A DNA stretch of 64,000 bases from a virus, in the IMG/VR virus record IMGVR_UViG_3300044716_000732, positions 1 to 64,000 of that record. One strand, given 5' to 3'. The notes under the pieces were generated by a model that saw only the letters and a list, made by a program, of their open reading frames with translations, did no database searches and was not told the origin of the DNA. Each line of letters opens with the position of its first letter. Position 1 is the stretch's first letter. Positions 17,555 to 24,675 of this stretch are shown here, piece after piece. Position numbers and translations under genes: made by a program.

Positions 17555-17743
17555 ATGATTAAAAAATACTACTTGGAATGCTTCGGAGAAAGAATTCCCT
17601 TGACAAGATTACAAGGAGAAACTATACAGGAGATGCTAATGAAAGACTTTGGTTGGTTGCTGAAACCAATCATGGAACAAACCAACGGCTTTCAAAAAGC
17701 CCTTGACAAACTAAACTGGAAAGTAATAGAAACTACCAAATGA
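17555..17743 (+). CDS. small hypothetical protein (62 aa)
   Basis: 62 aa from ATG 17555 (MIKKYYLECFGERIPLTR...). An in-frame GTG at 17525 lies inside the promoter -10 box and is rejected. Helical, no recognised family. Its stop overlaps the next start (ATGA). First gene of a ~3.3-kb run of small genes. Confidence 0.65.
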   Translation: MIKKYYLECFGERIPLTRLQGETIQEMLMKDFGWLLKPIMEQTNGFQKALDKLNWKVIETTK

Positions 17744-18030
17744 AAAAAACACCAACACCCGATACAGAACAAACTCTGTTCTATACAGCAATCAATGCCC
17801 TGCGAATTGCAGGACAGGAGAAACTCGCCGATGACTTGGATCAGCGCATGGAGAACCTAATCAAGACTCCCAAGGTTGCCATCTTTGTTGATGGTGGAAT
17901 TGTCCAAGGAGTTCGTTCTAATATAGGACAAGAATTGGATGTAGAGATTGTGGATGCGGACAACGATCAAGATGGAGCGGATTGTCGTTGGGAAGATTTG
18001 GAAAATGAACTTGAATTTGGAAACTACTAA
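17740..18030 (+). CDS. small acidic hypothetical protein
   Basis: 96 aa. The middle (KVAIFVDGGIVQGVRSNIGQELDVEIVDAD) looks like two beta strands around a turn, the end is strongly acidic (Asp/Glu-rich). Similar VxVDGGxVQxVxS...VxVxDxD segments occur in small phage and plasmid proteins of unknown function. Overlaps the upstream stop by 4 nt. Confidence 0.65.
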   Translation: MKKTPTPDTEQTLFYTAINALRIAGQEKLADDLDQRMENLIKTPKVAIFVDGGIVQGVRSNIGQELDVEIVDADNDQDGADCRWEDLENELEFGNY

Positions 18031-18076
18031 TATGGGAGACTCTCATCAAAACTGGATAGAAACAAAACCAAACCAA

Positions 18077-18280
18077 ATGAAAATCAAACAAGCAATCAAA
18101 GAACTACAAGGACTCGAAAAACAAGGAGTGAAGAATATCATCCTTGCCTTTTGGGAAGCCAAAGATTTTGATAGAGACGAGGACAAATCTTGGGTTGAGG
18201 ATGTGGAGATATTAGACGATAGTTTCGACTGGTCTTCCACACATGATGACTTGAACAACTTTATGGAAAGTTTGAAATAA
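18077..18280 (+). CDS. small acidic hypothetical protein
   Basis: 67 aa from ATG 18077 (MKIKQAIKELQGLEKQGVKN...). Alternative in-frame starts at 18032 and 17948 exist; 18077 is chosen because it follows the A/C-rich AAACCAAACCAAATG leader that precedes other starts in this operon. Highly acidic C-terminal half. Function unknown. Confidence 0.6.
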   Translation: MKIKQAIKELQGLEKQGVKNIILAFWEAKDFDRDEDKSWVEDVEILDDSFDWSSTHDDLNNFMESLK

Positions 18281-18288
18281 TAAACCAA

Positions 18289-18444
18289 ATGGAAAATAAT
18301 ACACTTGCAGAACTCGTAGGATTGCTATCACAGGCAATCGACATCATTCGCAATCATGGAGCAGAAGATGATGCGAACTATATTGAAACCCAAATGGAAA
18401 ATACAATCCGATACTACAAATTAGAAAAAGAACAGAATAGTTAA
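18289..18444 (+). CDS. small hypothetical protein (51 aa)
   Basis: 51 aa, MENNTLAELVGLLSQAIDII..., a likely two-helix protein. It starts in the AAACCAAATG leader motif and its stop is 1 nt before the next start. Confidence 0.55.
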   Translation: MENNTLAELVGLLSQAIDIIRNHGAEDDANYIETQMENTIRYYKLEKEQNS

Positions 18445-18445
18445 A

Positions 18446-18625
18446 ATGAAATACAAACTTATTGACATAGAGGACGAATCCTCTAACGAATGGAGTGAAC
18501 CTGTCACCAAGGAAGAAGCCTTGGTGTATATTCAAGAATGGAACGAAGAGATGGGAACAAACTATAACTCTATTACGGAGTTCAACGAAAAAGAACAATA
18601 CTGGAAATGGGAGGAAGCAAAATGA
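18446..18625 (+). CDS. small acidic hypothetical protein (59 aa)
   Basis: 59 aa, MKYKLIDIEDESSNEWSEPV..., with the Y-x-L-x-x-x-x-x...V-T-K-E-E-A pattern of small phage proteins that form a beta hairpin plus helix. Stop overlaps the next ATG (ATGA at 18622-18625). Confidence 0.6.
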   Translation: MKYKLIDIEDESSNEWSEPVTKEEALVYIQEWNEEMGTNYNSITEFNEKEQYWKWEEAK

Positions 18626-19071
18626 AATTTTACGGAGACAAAGGACACAACCCTAAAGTTGTAGAAAGATTCAATCGAATTGCAAAACATTTCGATGTAA
18701 CCGAACTTCCAGAACTTTTAGAGTCTTGGATGGACAATGGAGACATGGAATCCTTTATAGATATGTTGACAGAAAGATTCTATTCCAATTTCAATGAGTA
18801 TGTGATTGAATACAACATTCGTTCTCTCTGTGGAACGAAAGCATATTCAGCAGTCATCATCGACAAAAAAGAATTTGGATCAGATTTTGAGGATATGCTT
18901 TCCTACACAACCCATGAGGTGAAAGAAGATGGTTCTGTTTATTATCTGGAACAGGACTTGGAAGGAAGACGAGCAGATAAAGGCAACCAAGGCGTAATCT
19001 ATGATCGGGCATGGGTTCGATCACCAAAGGAAGGAAAAGAATTTCTTCGATACCTCGAAAGCAACCTCTAA
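18622..19071 (+). CDS. hypothetical protein (149 aa)
   Basis: 149 aa, starting at the ATG that overlaps the upstream stop; an in-frame ATG at 18607 would overlap by 19 nt and is less likely. Acidic, helical first half (ERFNRIAKHFDVTELPELLES), mixed second half. No family recognised. Confidence 0.65.
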   Translation: MKFYGDKGHNPKVVERFNRIAKHFDVTELPELLESWMDNGDMESFIDMLTERFYSNFNEYVIEYNIRSLCGTKAYSAVIIDKKEFGSDFEDMLSYTTHEVKEDGSVYYLEQDLEGRRADKGNQGVIYDRAWVRSPKEGKEFLRYLESNL

Positions 19072-19085
19072 ACACATTACAACAC

Positions 19086-19262
19086 ATGACATCACCATCA
19101 GAAAAACACATAGAACAAGAACACGAAATTATCAAGTATGCCCTCACTTTTCTCTTGTCAAACTTGGAGGATGAGGTTATAGAAGATATGTCAGAATACA
19201 TTGGGACAAGTGATCCCGATGAAGTAGAGAAACTAATAACAGACATAGTTGAAAATTACTGA
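19086..19262 (+). CDS. small acidic hypothetical protein (58 aa)
   Basis: 58 aa from ATG 19086 (MTSPSEKHIEQEHEIIKYAL...), helical and Glu-rich. The longer frame starting at 19011 overlaps the upstream gene and is probably not used. Confidence 0.55.
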   Translation: MTSPSEKHIEQEHEIIKYALTFLLSNLEDEVIEDMSEYIGTSDPDEVEKLITDIVENY

Positions 19263-19265
19263 ACG

Positions 19266-19361
19266 ATGAAAAAAATCCTTGACATCTTTTCAAGAATAAA
19301 AGAATATCTGGACTTCATTGATGGTAAAACATCATACATAACCAAACCAAAAACCAAATAG
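19266..19361 (+). CDS. very small hypothetical protein (31 aa)
   Basis: 31 aa, MKKILDIFSRIKEYLDF..., an amphipathic helix with a Lys/Thr tail, starting 3 nt after the previous stop. Short, so uncertain. Confidence 0.4.
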   Translation: MKKILDIFSRIKEYLDFIDGKTSYITKPKTK

Positions 19362-19373
19362 AAAGAAAACCAA

Positions 19374-19850
19374 ATGCCAAACCATTGTAACAACCAACTC
19401 ACACTCGCAAGCGGAGAAGACCTTTTGAGTGTATTGAATCCCTACATAACATTAAAGGGAGATGACATTATCGGATGCCATGAATATCACTTCGATTTCA
19501 ACAAGATCATTCCAGAACCAAAACCAGAAGTAGAAGATTGGTATGGATGGAGAGTAGAAAATTGGGGAACAAAATGGGAAGGATATGATGGAAGATTCAA
19601 CGAAGATCAAACCGCATTATCATTCAGCACAGCATGGAGTCCTCCACTTCCCATCATAAAAAAACTTGCAGAAATTACTGGACAGACTTTCATTCTTGGA
19701 TACATTGAGGAAGGAATGTTCTTCTGTGGAAAATATACAGCAAGTCCAGAAGAAGACTATGATGAGTATTACAACGACATCAAATCCGCACCACAAGAAC
19801 TCCAAGATGAACTTGGATATGTTCCTTGGGAAGAAGTAGAATCAGTATAA
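19374..19850 (+). CDS. Api92/YubB-like ferredoxin-fold protein
   Basis: 158 aa. The MPNHCNNQLT start, the WRVENWGTKWEG motif and the L-S-F-S-T-A-W-S-P-P-L-P-I motif are the signature of the Api92/YubB-like family, which is common on phages and plasmids and has a ferredoxin-like fold (family knowledge); its function is not established. The length fits that family. It starts just after the ACCAAATG leader motif. Confidence 0.75.
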   Translation: MPNHCNNQLTLASGEDLLSVLNPYITLKGDDIIGCHEYHFDFNKIIPEPKPEVEDWYGWRVENWGTKWEGYDGRFNEDQTALSFSTAWSPPLPIIKKLAEITGQTFILGYIEEGMFFCGKYTASPEEDYDEYYNDIKSAPQELQDELGYVPWEEVESV

Positions 19851-19877
19851 ACAATAAACCAAATAGAAAGAAATAGT

Positions 19878-20399
19878 ATGGGATACACACACTACTGGAC
19901 ATATAATCCAAACAATATGTTGGACACCGAAAAACTTCGTAGGAGATTTCGGGTTGCGGTGGATATAATTGAAAAGGCATACAAGAAGGTTAGGAAGAAC
20001 AGATTCATTCACGAAGGACAAGCAGGAGGATTCTATAAAGGTGTTCCTTGCATCATTCGTGGTGGACTTGGAGAAGGATCACCCATGATAAACGAATCAG
20101 AAGTATGGTTCAATGGTGATGCAAAGACAGGAACGGATCACGAGACATTTGGAATCAGATGGTTTCCTTCTGGTGGAGAAGTAAAAGGATTCTGCAAGAC
20201 GGCAAGGAAACCATACGACATTTTGGTTTGTGTTTCTCTCCTTGCATTCAAACACGCATTTAATGATTCAGATGTATTTTCTTTTTCTTCTGATGGAGAC
20301 AATGCAGATTGGGAAGATGCAAGAAACTTATACATGGACATCACATTTTCACACATTGACAAAATCTTTCCAGAAGAAGCAAACTTGGAGGTAGCATAA
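19878..20399 (+). CDS. conserved MGYTHYW-type protein
   Basis: 173 aa. The opening MGYTHYW is characteristic of a family widespread in phages and bacteria with no known function. A GGxxxGSPMINESEVWFNG segment and a FSFSSDGDNADWEDA segment follow, both typical for it. Preceded by the A-rich leader AAACCAAATAGAAAGAAATAGT with no Shine-Dalgarno sequence. Confidence 0.75.
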   Translation: MGYTHYWTYNPNNMLDTEKLRRRFRVAVDIIEKAYKKVRKNRFIHEGQAGGFYKGVPCIIRGGLGEGSPMINESEVWFNGDAKTGTDHETFGIRWFPSGGEVKGFCKTARKPYDILVCVSLLAFKHAFNDSDVFSFSSDGDNADWEDARNLYMDITFSHIDKIFPEEANLEVA

Positions 20400-20404
20400 T
20401 CAAA

Positions 20405-20701
20405 ATGAAAACAATCACACTCAAAGAAGCATACCAAATCTTGGAAGATGCAAATGCAGTAATCATTGACAATGATGTTGTGTTGTATCCATCACTATGG
20501 GAATTGAGAGACGATGAAACAAACGAGTTCCTTTATTTCCGTTGGGATGATGGTGGACTTGAATACACTCTCACATTCAAGGAAGGAGACAACCAAGAAG
20601 TAAAGGTTGTGGGTTCTTCAATGTTCCTGCACGATACTGATTCAGAAGGAGAAGACGATCACATTCAAATCACAATCTTGACAACAAAAGAATTAGAATA
20701 A
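20405..20701 (+). CDS. small acidic hypothetical protein (98 aa)
   Basis: 98 aa, beta-rich, acidic (SEGEDDHIQITILTTKELE at the end). No family recognised. It lies 5 nt after the previous stop and 1 nt before the next start. Confidence 0.65.
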   Translation: MKTITLKEAYQILEDANAVIIDNDVVLYPSLWELRDDETNEFLYFRWDDGGLEYTLTFKEGDNQEVKVVGSSMFLHDTDSEGEDDHIQITILTTKELE

Positions 20702-20702
20702 T

Positions 20703-20903
20703 ATGGACATATACACAATCAGCAATGACATCAAAGGTTCCCGACGACCATTCTTTCGAGATGAATTTGAAGAATGGATTGAGCAAGCCTGTGAAAAAAG
20801 AACAAGCAGTGAATTTTTTCAAAGCAGGTATGAACAATGGCAAGAAGAAGAATTTCAAAAATTAGATGAAGAAGGTATTGACAAAACAAGCATGGAATGG
20901 TAA
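20703..20903 (+). CDS. small acidic hypothetical protein (66 aa)
   Basis: 66 aa, helical, Glu/Gln-rich (RYEQWQEEEFQKLDEEG). Last gene of the small-gene run before the tRNA cluster. Confidence 0.6.
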   Translation: MDIYTISNDIKGSRRPFFRDEFEEWIEQACEKRTSSEFFQSRYEQWQEEEFQKLDEEGIDKTSMEW

Positions 20904-20928
20904 GGTAGAAGTATAGTAAGTAATGGAA

Positions 20929-20981
20929 GGTTCCCGATGATCCAGATAAAAAAATCGGAAATAGATATTTGAAATTTTAGA
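20929..20981 (+). repeat. GGTTCYCGATGAKCC dyad, copy 1
   Basis: GGTTCCCGATGATCC, short AT loop, AAATCGGAAA, then a conserved tail ending in TTTTAG. The stem CCGAT/ATCGG covaries with TCGAT/ATCGA in copy 2 (21747). A TTGAAA box of a tRNA promoter overlaps its tail. Confidence 0.6.
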
Positions 20982-20997
20982 TTGCGGGTTAGATAAA
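20969..20997 (+). promoter_or_regulatory. promoter of tRNA-Met
   Basis: TTGAAA, 17-bp spacer, GATAAA; the -10 box ends 11 nt before the tRNA. Confidence 0.45.
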
Positions 20998-21007
20998 TAG
21001 TTTATAT

Positions 21008-21089
21008 TGCAGAGTGTGAGAAGTGGTATCTCAGTGCGCTCATAACGCACCGCCCTTGCGCCTCGAAGGTTCGATTCCTTCCTCTGCTA
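21008..21089 (+). tRNA. tRNA-Met (CAT), atypical
   Basis: Acceptor GCAGAG/CTCTGC with a U-U mismatch at positions 1-72, anticodon stem GTGCG/CGCAC around loop CTCATAA (anticodon CAT), T-arm GAAGG-TTCGATT-CCTTC. The variable region is 14 nt, much longer than in ordinary tRNA-Met. No CCA is encoded. Could also be read by tRNA-Ile lysidine synthase; identity is therefore provisional. Confidence 0.65.
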
Positions 21090-21594
21090 TTTTGTTTTTG
21101 ATGATGGGTGATATTTTATTTTCAAATGCTTCATCTATAAGTTGCTTCTGTTTTTTTCTGCTGCTTATTTCTGAAACATTTATAACGAAAAAAGAATATT
21201 CCATATCAGATAATTCTTTAAATTTTAAACTATCTTTAAGTTTAACATCTTCAAGTTTTTTTTCTCCGAAAATAGGAAAATAATGAATAGGCCCATTGAC
21301 TTCTATGGCTAAAGATATTTCTGGAATGCAAATATCTATTTCAAGACCAGAAGATAATGTTTGCCTATCTGATTGAATGATCTTTAAAAAAGAGAATTCA
21401 TTCTCTATTTTAGAATAAAGATAATCTTCTGGAAAACTTATATTTCTTTTACAACCTTTATTGATATGGAAATTTTTATTAAAATATCTCATACGACAAG
21501 ATTTACTACAAAATCTTTTATTGTGTTTGGTTTTATTGTGTTTTCTATCTTTTAGAGGTTTAAAAAGTATATTACATTCTGGACAATTTATCAT
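21040..21594 (-). CDS. Vsr/DUF559-like homing nuclease in tRNA cluster
   Basis: 184 aa from MINCPECNIL; an upstream in-frame ATG (21627) would add 11 residues. An N-terminal CPEC...CSKSC motif suggests a zinc finger. Then comes GLEIDICIPEISLAIEVNGPIHY, the D-x(n)-E-V-x core plus His of the PD-(D/E)XK/Vsr-type nucleases that include EDxHD homing endonucleases. The last ~16 codons are antisense to the 3' half of tRNA-Met. It lies between tRNA-Met and tRNA-Asn on the opposite strand, as expected for a mobile nuclease gene. Confidence 0.75.
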   Translation of the reverse strand: MINCPECNILFKPLKDRKHNKTKHNKRFCSKSCRMRYFNKNFHINKGCKRNISFPEDYLYSKIENEFSFLKIIQSDRQTLSSGLEIDICIPEISLAIEVNGPIHYFPIFGEKKLEDVKLKDSLKFKELSDMEYSFFVINVSEISSRKKQKQLIDEAFENKISPIIKNKIAEEGIEPSRRKGGAL

Positions 21595-21643
21595 ATGCTT
21601 ATGAATACTTACACTTACCATAAGCATTGTTTGAAATTTTTAT

Positions 21644-21726
21644 TCCTCGTTAGTAGAATTGGTAAATACACGGGACTGTTAATCCCGCGCAGCAATGCAC
21701 TCTTGGTTCAAGTCCAAGACGAGGAG
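21644..21726 (+). tRNA. tRNA-Asn (GTT), long variable arm
   Basis: A perfect 7-bp acceptor TCCTCGT/ACGAGGA with G73, as in bacterial tRNA-Asn. Anticodon arm CGGGA-CTGTTAA-TCCCG (anticodon GTT), T-arm CTTGG-TTCAAGT-CCAAG. The variable region is 14 nt with a possible GCA-GCAA-TGC mini-stem. CCA is not encoded. Confidence 0.85.
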
Positions 21727-21746
21727 CATCTTACAAAAGATAAAAA

Positions 21747-21799
21747 GGTTCTCGATGAGCCAGATAAAAAAATCGAAAATATCTCTTGACCTTTTTAGA
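21747..21799 (+). repeat. GGTTCYCGATGAKCC dyad, copy 2
   Basis: GGTTCTCGATGAGCC, AT loop, AAATCGAAAA, tail ending TTTTTAG. The stem change C-G to T-A relative to copies 1 and 3 keeps pairing. Confidence 0.6.
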
Positions 21800-21814
21800 A
21801 ACAGGTGATAAGAT
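21786..21814 (+). promoter_or_regulatory. promoter of downstream tRNAs
   Basis: TTGACC, 17-bp spacer, TAAGAT, upstream of tRNA-Leu, tRNA-Ile, tRNA-Met and tRNA-Arg. Confidence 0.5.
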
Positions 21815-21892
21815 GGTGGAAGATTAGTAAAGGTTATCTGAACCTTGTAAAAACAATCAGAAAAGATTTTTGATAGAATTTGTATATTGTCT

Positions 21893-21978
21893 GACGATAT
21901 GGTGTAATGGCAGCCACAAGGGTCTTAAAAACCCTTGCTCGTAAGAGCGTGAGAGTTCGAGTCTCTCTATCGTCACCA
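21893..21978 (+). tRNA. tRNA-Leu (TAA)
   Basis: Acceptor GACGATA/TATCGTC, anticodon loop CTTAAAA (TAA), variable stem GCTC-GTAA-GAGC, T-arm GAGAG-TTCGAGT-CTCTC, A73 and an encoded CCA. Confidence 0.9.
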
Positions 21979-21988
21979 GTTTTAAAAA

Positions 21989-22082
21989 GGGAGGTTAGTG
22001 TAATTGGAAGCACCGACAGACTTATAATCTGTGTTCCATAGATGTTGGACGAGCATGGGTTCGATTCCCATACCTCCTTCCA
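21989..22082 (+). tRNA. tRNA with anticodon TAT (Ile, ATA codons), class II shape
   Basis: Acceptor GGGAGGT/ACCTCCT, anticodon arm ACAGA-CTTATAA-TCTGT (anticodon TAT), T-arm ATGGG-TTCGATT-CCCAT, U73 and encoded CCA. The variable region is ~22 nt with a TCCA/TGGA stem. UAU-anticodon tRNAs are rare in bacteria; reading ATA would suit this AT-rich genome. Confidence 0.75.
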
Positions 22083-22105
22083 CTTTGTAAATAGTTAATT
22101 TAGAC

Positions 22106-22178
<73 letters not shown>

Positions 22179-22184
22179 GATTTT

Positions 22185-22260
22185 GTATCGGTGGCGCAAT
22201 GGATAGCGCAAGCGGTTTCTACCCGTTAGGTTGGGGGTTCAAGTCCCTCCCGATACGCCA
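22185..22260 (+). tRNA. tRNA-Arg (TCT)
   Basis: Acceptor GTATCGG/CCGATAC, anticodon arm AGCGG-TTTCTAC-CCGTT (TCT, reads AGA), T-loop TTCAAGT, G73 and encoded CCA. Confidence 0.9.
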
Positions 22261-22314
22261 ACTACGTATTTCCCCCCATTTTATTTTCTCCCCCATCGAA
22301 TATCTTGTTCTTCT

Positions 22315-22416
22315 ATGAAAACAAGAATCGCACTTCATCTTTGTTGTTTGATACGCAAGCCTAAAAATTGGAAATTTTATGTTTGCGGAATAGCAAGAGA
22401 ATTCTTTAAAAAATAA
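22315..22416 (+). CDS. possible small protein (33 aa)
   Basis: MKTRIALHLCCLIRKPKNWKF..., basic with two adjacent Cys. It starts 55 nt after the last tRNA. Only length and composition support it; the rest of 22261-22645 is regulatory. Confidence 0.3.
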   Translation: MKTRIALHLCCLIRKPKNWKFYVCGIAREFFKK

Positions 22417-22425
22417 AAGTTCTTA

Positions 22426-22549
22426 GTTTTGTATGACAATAGAAATAAACCTTGACAGAAATCAAAAACTTGATCTCAGAGTTTTGTATGACAAAAGAAA
22501 AAAACCTTGACAAAAAAATTTCTGTTGATCTAAAAGTTTTGTATGACAA
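22426..22549 (+). repeat. three GTTTTGTATGACA motifs at exact 55-bp spacing
   Basis: Motifs start at 22426, 22481 and 22536. The 55-bp units share the motif, a purine-rich stretch, CTTGACA and TTGATC. The last motif ends 22 bp before the -35 box of the rIIA promoter. Confidence 0.8.
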
Positions 22550-22571
22550 TAGAAAAAAATAAAAATAATTC

Positions 22572-22600
22572 TTGCACTACATAGAAACCTATGAGAGAGT
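22572..22600 (+). promoter_or_regulatory. promoter of rIIA-like gene
   Basis: TTGCAC, 17-bp spacer, GAGAGT (weak -10, but like TAGAGT at 28917 and 32522). Position relative to the upstream motif matches the other cassette promoters. Confidence 0.5.
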
Positions 22601-22645
22601 GATTGCGTTCAAACGAACAAGAAACAAACCAACCAAACCAAACCA

Positions 22646-24643
22646 ATGATTATTCAAGATAAAGAAACCACTATCGAGCAGATCGGAACAATTCAAGACG
22701 AGGCGCAATTCAAGATGCGGAATAGCCAGAAGGCATTCCAGATTCTTTCCAGTCTGTATTCCGATAAACCTCTCGCAATCGTTCGTGAACTCGGTTGCAA
22801 TGCAATGGATTCCCACATTGCTTCTGGTCAACCCAATCTTCCATTTGCGGTTCATATTCCAAATACTTTAGAACCTTGGTTGACAATCCAAGATTTCGGC
22901 ACAGGCATCTCCCATGAGAATATCTACGAAATCTATTCGGTATATTTCGCCAGCACAAAAACCAACACCAACACCCAAGTTGGTATGCTCGGTCTTGGTA
23001 GCAAGTCTCCCTTCTGCTATACGGACAACTTCACGATCACTTCGATTCACAATCAAGTCAAGCGTATCTACAATGCTTACTTCAATCAGACTGGTATGCC
23101 CACAATCTCTCTGGCATCACAGGAGAATACGAAGGATGCAAACGGAGTCGCAATTCAGATTCCAATTAAGAACTCTGACATTGGAAACTTCCACGCTGCT
23201 GTCTTCAAGGCATTCCGTTTCTTTGATGTCAAGCCAATCATCACAGGTGATTCTATTAACTGGACAGACAAGGCAAACTTTGAGGGAACATTCTGGAAAA
23301 GCTATTCCAATCTCAATAGTTCTTATGCTGTCATGGGGGGAGTCACATATCCTATCGACATATACAAAGTCGATGCTGACCACTACGACATCGTTCGCAA
23401 AGCAGGACTGGTGATTCACTTCAACATTGGGGAACTCGATGTCACTCCTTCCCGCGAATCCCTCATGTATCACGATTGGGTTGTCAAGGCAATCAACGAC
23501 AAAATTGCTCTTGTCAAGAAGGATTTCGTTACCAAGGTTGAAGATCAAATCAAGAACTCACCGAACCTTCTGGATGCGGTGAAGGCACTCTACCTCTTGA
23601 GCAACCAATGGAGTTTCCTCAATTCCACTTTGATTAACGGAAAGGTATTGTGGAACAAGGTCGAGATCACCGATCCTCGAAAATCAATCAAAGCTATCTG
23701 TCAAGATACATTCCAATCTCTTTCTAAAACAAGATGGGGAAGGTCAAAAATCGCTGTATCTGGATATGCGGATTTGAGCAACAATGCTCTCTGGTATTAC
23801 GATGACCTCAAACGAGGATCACATAAACGAGTGACAACCTTCATTCGTGGACATTCCAATTCGGATATTTCAATCAATCTGGTGGATGAAAAGTCGATGA
23901 AGGATTTGATCAAATCTGGATTCCCTGCATCCACATTCATTCCAACTTCCACTCTCCCTGCCATTGCAAGTGGTAGCAGAAAAGGAAGCATCAAGAACAG
24001 CAAGCCAAAAGGATTTATCAATCTCTACTCTATGGGTTCTACATATCAGTCCTCTTGGGAATCCAATAGCTTCGACCTCGCTACTGGCACAGCACCCAAG
24101 TATTATGTTGTCAAGGATGTTTCTACTTGGAAGTTTGACCGCATGGAACTCAACACAACCGATGGTAAAAAACTGATGACGATTGAAAACAAGTCAACTC
24201 TAAATGATTTCTGTCAGTATGCAGGAATAAGCATTGACGATGTTCGCATGGTAGCAAAAAACAATGCGAAATTCCTTGACACACTTGGAAGCACCAACCT
24301 CGCAGATGTTGTCAAGAAAAAACAACCCAAACTTTCTTGGGACACAATTCAGATTGCAAAGCATATCGAATTTAGAACAGCACTCAATGTATCGAAGAAT
24401 AGTTTGTATTCCAAAATCTCCGACACAAATCCATTCAAGATTTTTGTTGACAGCATTCTTGAAATCAAGAAGGAGATCGGAAAACTGGAAAATGTCCTCC
24501 GACATATTTCTTCCGAGGAACGAAAAAATGTTTTGACATATCCTTCAAAGATGGTAGAGTTATTTTATCTCTCCTGTGAAAGTTGGCAGGTGGGAGTCGA
24601 GATGACGCTTAATGCGATTCTCGAAACAGAGAAAACCAACTAA
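22646..24643 (+). CDS. rIIA: rIIA-like protein (GHKL ATPase)
   Basis: 665 aa. The N-terminal ATP-binding fold of the Hsp90/GyrB/MutL type is clear: RELGCNAMDSH at residues 47-57 (Asn/Asp of motif N), DFGTG at 83-87, and GMLGLGSKS at 113-121. This arrangement followed by a long unannotated C-terminus is that of T4 rIIA, a membrane-associated protein that, with rIIB, affects lysis timing and excludes other prophage-borne defences; the biochemical role is unsettled. The leader is A/C-rich (AAACCAACCAAACCAAACCA) without a Shine-Dalgarno site. It is immediately followed by rIIB, supporting the call. GC content and codon use are higher than in the flanking late genes. Confidence 0.9.
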   Translation: MIIQDKETTIEQIGTIQDEAQFKMRNSQKAFQILSSLYSDKPLAIVRELGCNAMDSHIASGQPNLPFAVHIPNTLEPWLTIQDFGTGISHENIYEIYSVYFASTKTNTNTQVGMLGLGSKSPFCYTDNFTITSIHNQVKRIYNAYFNQTGMPTISLASQENTKDANGVAIQIPIKNSDIGNFHAAVFKAFRFFDVKPIITGDSINWTDKANFEGTFWKSYSNLNSSYAVMGGVTYPIDIYKVDADHYDIVRKAGLVIHFNIGELDVTPSRESLMYHDWVVKAINDKIALVKKDFVTKVEDQIKNSPNLLDAVKALYLLSNQWSFLNSTLINGKVLWNKVEITDPRKSIKAICQDTFQSLSKTRWGRSKIAVSGYADLSNNALWYYDDLKRGSHKRVTTFIRGHSNSDISINLVDEKSMKDLIKSGFPASTFIPTSTLPAIASGSRKGSIKNSKPKGFINLYSMGSTYQSSWESNSFDLATGTAPKYYVVKDVSTWKFDRMELNTTDGKKLMTIENKSTLNDFCQYAGISIDDVRMVAKNNAKFLDTLGSTNLADVVKKKQPKLSWDTIQIAKHIEFRTALNVSKNSLYSKISDTNPFKIFVDSILEIKKEIGKLENVLRHISSEERKNVLTYPSKMVELFYLSCESWQVGVEMTLNAILETEKTN

Positions 24644-24675
24644 AACAAACCAAGTAGTAAATAGAAAATAATAGT

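Noticed and set aside
22426-22549. Tandem TTGACA / TATGAC boxes as overlapping promoters
   Set aside because: Spacing between TTGACA and TATGAC is about 29 bp, too long for a sigma70 promoter; the credible promoter lies further downstream.
22914-23414. Alternative frames inside rIIA and rIIB (also 22710, 23117, 24901, 25040)
   Set aside because: rIIA and rIIB carry clear family motifs across these intervals; the alternative translations are low-complexity shadows.
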